Assembly (NCBI GenBank): GCA_947095535.1
Contig: OX352774.1
Span: forward strand, 4,340,001 to 4,404,000
From: Poecilobothrus nobilitatus
Taxonomy: Eukaryota > Arthropoda > Insecta > Diptera > Dolichopodidae
Length of the DNA: 64,000 bases
Reading direction: 5' to 3'
The translations under genes were made by a program, and so were the position numbers. The notes beneath the pieces are model-generated. The model saw only the letters and a list, made by a program, of their open reading frames with translations. It searched no databases and was not told where the DNA came from. Positions 61,826 through 64,000 of this stretch are shown in pieces. How positions within the stretch are numbered: the first letter of the stretch is position 1; each line of letters starts with the position of its first letter.

Positions 61826-64000
61826 ATGAGCAATAGTGATTACGAGGAAAATAGAAATATCTTTAAAATTTTACATAAATCATCTGATGAAATTGGATCA
61901 AATGAAACAAATGATATTATATCAAATGGAACAAATACAACATTCATTGAAGGAGAAGAAAGTCCTCAAAAACGATTAAATACAATCAAATGGAAAGATT
62001 CATTTGAGACAGGTTATGATGAGAATAGTATAGAACCTGATTTATTTTTTAATAGTTCAGGTAGTCATCATAACAGTTCAAATCGTTCAAGTTCAAGTGA
62101 TCTATATAAAAATAACAATGGTAATGATTTTGAAGGTTATGAACCATTACAAAAACATCAATCAAGACGAAATTCAGTTGTAACTTATCTATCAGTGCCG
62201 ACATTAAGAGAAGATAATGATACAATTAATATTTCAAAATCTGCTAGAAGATTTTTTTCAAGCCCAGCTAAAGTTCGATCAGAAATTCTACCAATTTCCA
62301 TAATTGGTGACGAATTTAAAGGACATAGTAATAGAGGTAGAAGTAGAAGTAATACAGATTATAAAAATTATCAAACTCCAATAATAACGATTTTTTCTGA
62401 AAATAATAACAATAGTAGTTTTAATAATAAAATGAATAAAAAATTTAATAGAGTTAGACGATTTAGTCAAGATTCTGGAATTGTTACAGGGAAAATTTAT
62501 TCAGATGTATATATTAAAATTAAAAAAAAAACAATTATGAAATTTTAAAATTAATATATTTTTTTTTTTTAATTTTGTAGTATAATTCTGAAGGTTTGCA
62601 ACCACTTAGCCAAAGTAATGATAATTTAAAGAGTTCACAGTATTTTCCAGATAACAAAATTCGAATAACAACCACAACATTAAATGAAGAAGAAAGTCCA
62701 TTAGAAAGTCCCAATGATGTACTTAACGAAAAATTTAATAATAATTCTTTACAAAATGTCGCTTTGCTATCATCAGTTATAGAAAAAGATAGCAGTAGAC
62801 GGTACTTTAAATATAATTTCATATAAAAATAAAACTAAGAACTAACGTTATTGATACATAAATTTTGTTTTCTTTTTCTTTTAAAGAAGTTCATTTAGTG
62901 GGCACACTATGGCCAAAGCATTTGGTCCAAAAATTGGTTGTGAATTACCTGGAACTGCAATTAGTAGTTTAGATTTATTAAAAGATGCACCACCATATGA
63001 GAAATTGGATTCAATTGGTTCAAGTTTAATTCAAGAGGAAATAAAATTTTCTGAAGATAACCTTAATGAAGGAAGAAAATTTTCAGAAAAATCGGATGAA
63101 AGTTTAAGTGTTAGTGGAAGTTTTAGTAGTAAAAAAAGTAAATTGACAATTGAAGAGGCTGCCAGACGAATTAGTAAACAAGATAAAGAGGTAAAATTAA
63201 CATGTTTTAAATATAATTAATTGCTTTTAATATTGTTTTTTTTTATTATGTTTAGGGTTTGGATCCAGAATCGTTATATTTCAGAGATGGAAGAAAAAAA
63301 ATTGATATGGTTTTGGCATGGGAAGAGGAAAGTGAAGGTGTTATGACTGAAGAGGAGGCTAAAAGACGTGAAAATCGAAGGATTTTTCAAGAAAACATGT
63401 TAAGAGAAGGACTAGAATTAGAATTGGAAGATAAATCACAATCTTTCGACGAAAAAACTTATTTTTTAAAAATTCACCTACCATGGAGATTAGAGCAACG
63501 TTATGCTGAAGTTTTAAATTTAAAACTACCAATAAAAAGATTCATAACAATAAGTGTCAAAGCTTGGGTAAAATAACCCGAAAAACTAATTTTTTAAACA
63601 AATATGTTTTTAAAATATTTTTTCAAAATTTTCAGGAAGATGAAAATATTGTTGTAAGAAAGTTACAACTATGGACAAAAATGTTAACGCCATTAATGAA
63701 TAAGTTTAAACAATTGATATCCCATTCAGAATCAGAACAGGAGGCAACATTTAAAAAGGCTACAGCTGGCGGTAATCCAGAAGAACAGTAAGCTTTTCCT
63801 CCACACAATATTAAATACATATATTCATTTAAAAAAAAAAAATATTTCAGATTTATAGTGAAGGATCGAGCTACAGGGTATATAAACTCACAGCGAAGTC
63901 TTATGGTTTTTCAAATTTTACTAAGAATGAGATTTGATGAAACTGAAAAAATGGGTATACGTCGATTAATGAATGATGGAACATATTTAGCATGTTTTCC
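61826..64000 (+). CDS. Anoctamin (TMEM16 family), N-terminal part, cut by window edge
   Basis: Six exons are visible (61826-62506, 62581-62801, 62887-63190, 63256-63567, 63636-63787, 63851-64000 and beyond), all in phase with GT-AG introns of 65-85 bp. The first ~400 residues are low-complexity and Ser/Asn-rich, with possible basophilic kinase sites (RRNSVVT, RVRRFSQDS). Then comes the anoctamin dimerisation domain: YFRDGRKKIDMVLAWEEESE, ENRRIFQENMLREGLELELE, TYFLKIHLPWRLEQRYAEVL and, in the last exon, MVFQILLRMRF then MGIRRLMNDGTYLACF. Anoctamins are calcium-activated chloride channels and/or lipid scramblases; the ten transmembrane helices and calcium-site residues lie beyond the window. 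The paralogue (ANO1-, ANO5/6- or subdued-like) cannot be decided. The long disordered N terminus is unusual compared with vertebrate members. The start is the first ATG in the open frame; an upstream coding exon is possible. Confidence 0.92.

Noticed and set aside
1..64000. CRISPR array, operon or viral integration
   Set aside because: No regularly spaced identical repeats with unique spacers, no polycistronic coding runs, and no viral protein signatures; gene structure is eukaryotic throughout.

Overview
This window is nuclear DNA from an insect or close arthropod relative. Evidence: extreme AT richness (roughly four-fifths A+T by eye); short GT-AG introns of about 60-80 bp inside genes; a single-domain von Willebrand factor C secreted protein; jockey-like non-LTR retrotransposon remnants; tRNA-derived SINEs; many small terminal-inverted-repeat elements. 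The order cannot be fixed from sequence alone, although microsatellite-like TATGTA runs and the small element families recall Diptera.

Layout. 1.2-3.4 kb (+): a six-exon SMYD4-type MYND/SET methyltransferase. 3.4-9.3 kb: a dense nest of small inverted-repeat elements, some inserted in each other. 9.3-10.7 kb (+): a six-exon SLC35B4-type nucleotide-sugar transporter. 10.7-15.1 kb: intergenic, with a 130-bp tandem repeat. 15.1-18.1 kb (-): a three-exon secreted SVWC protein with a 2.4-kb first intron and a candidate TATA promoter. 18.5-41.6 kb: a gene desert of very low complexity, holding two SINE families, a LINE tail, a TA-flanked MITE, two copies of a long non-coding repeat, perfect palindromes and a 34-codon small ORF that stands out in composition. 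41.6-45.4 kb (-): nine-exon GUF1 (mitochondrial EF4/LepA), whose seventh intron contains a complete intronless same-strand gene for mitochondrial ribosome recycling factor. 46.0-47.1 kb (+): a three-exon ZIP9-type zinc transporter, divergent from GUF1. 47.1-61.8 kb: a second gene-poor stretch with three decayed non-LTR retrotransposon pol fragments, a foldback-like element with a 9-bp target duplication, and other MITEs. 61.8-64.0 kb (+): the 5' half of an anoctamin (TMEM16) gene, cut by the window edge.

Functional links. GUF1 and MRRF both act on the mitochondrial ribosome and sit in one locus, so co-transcription or transcriptional interference is plausible. The other genes are unrelated housekeeping or membrane genes. 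SLC35B4 ends in KKTN, a canonical dilysine ER-retrieval signal. I see no operon, CRISPR array, true tRNA or rRNA gene, or virus. No complete new multi-gene system is visible. The best leads for novelty are the 34-codon small ORF at 25.6 kb, the nested recycling-factor gene with its upstream perfect palindrome, and the motif-array foldback element at 51 kb. All exon boundaries come from hand reading of splice signals, phase and family resemblance; no database search was run.
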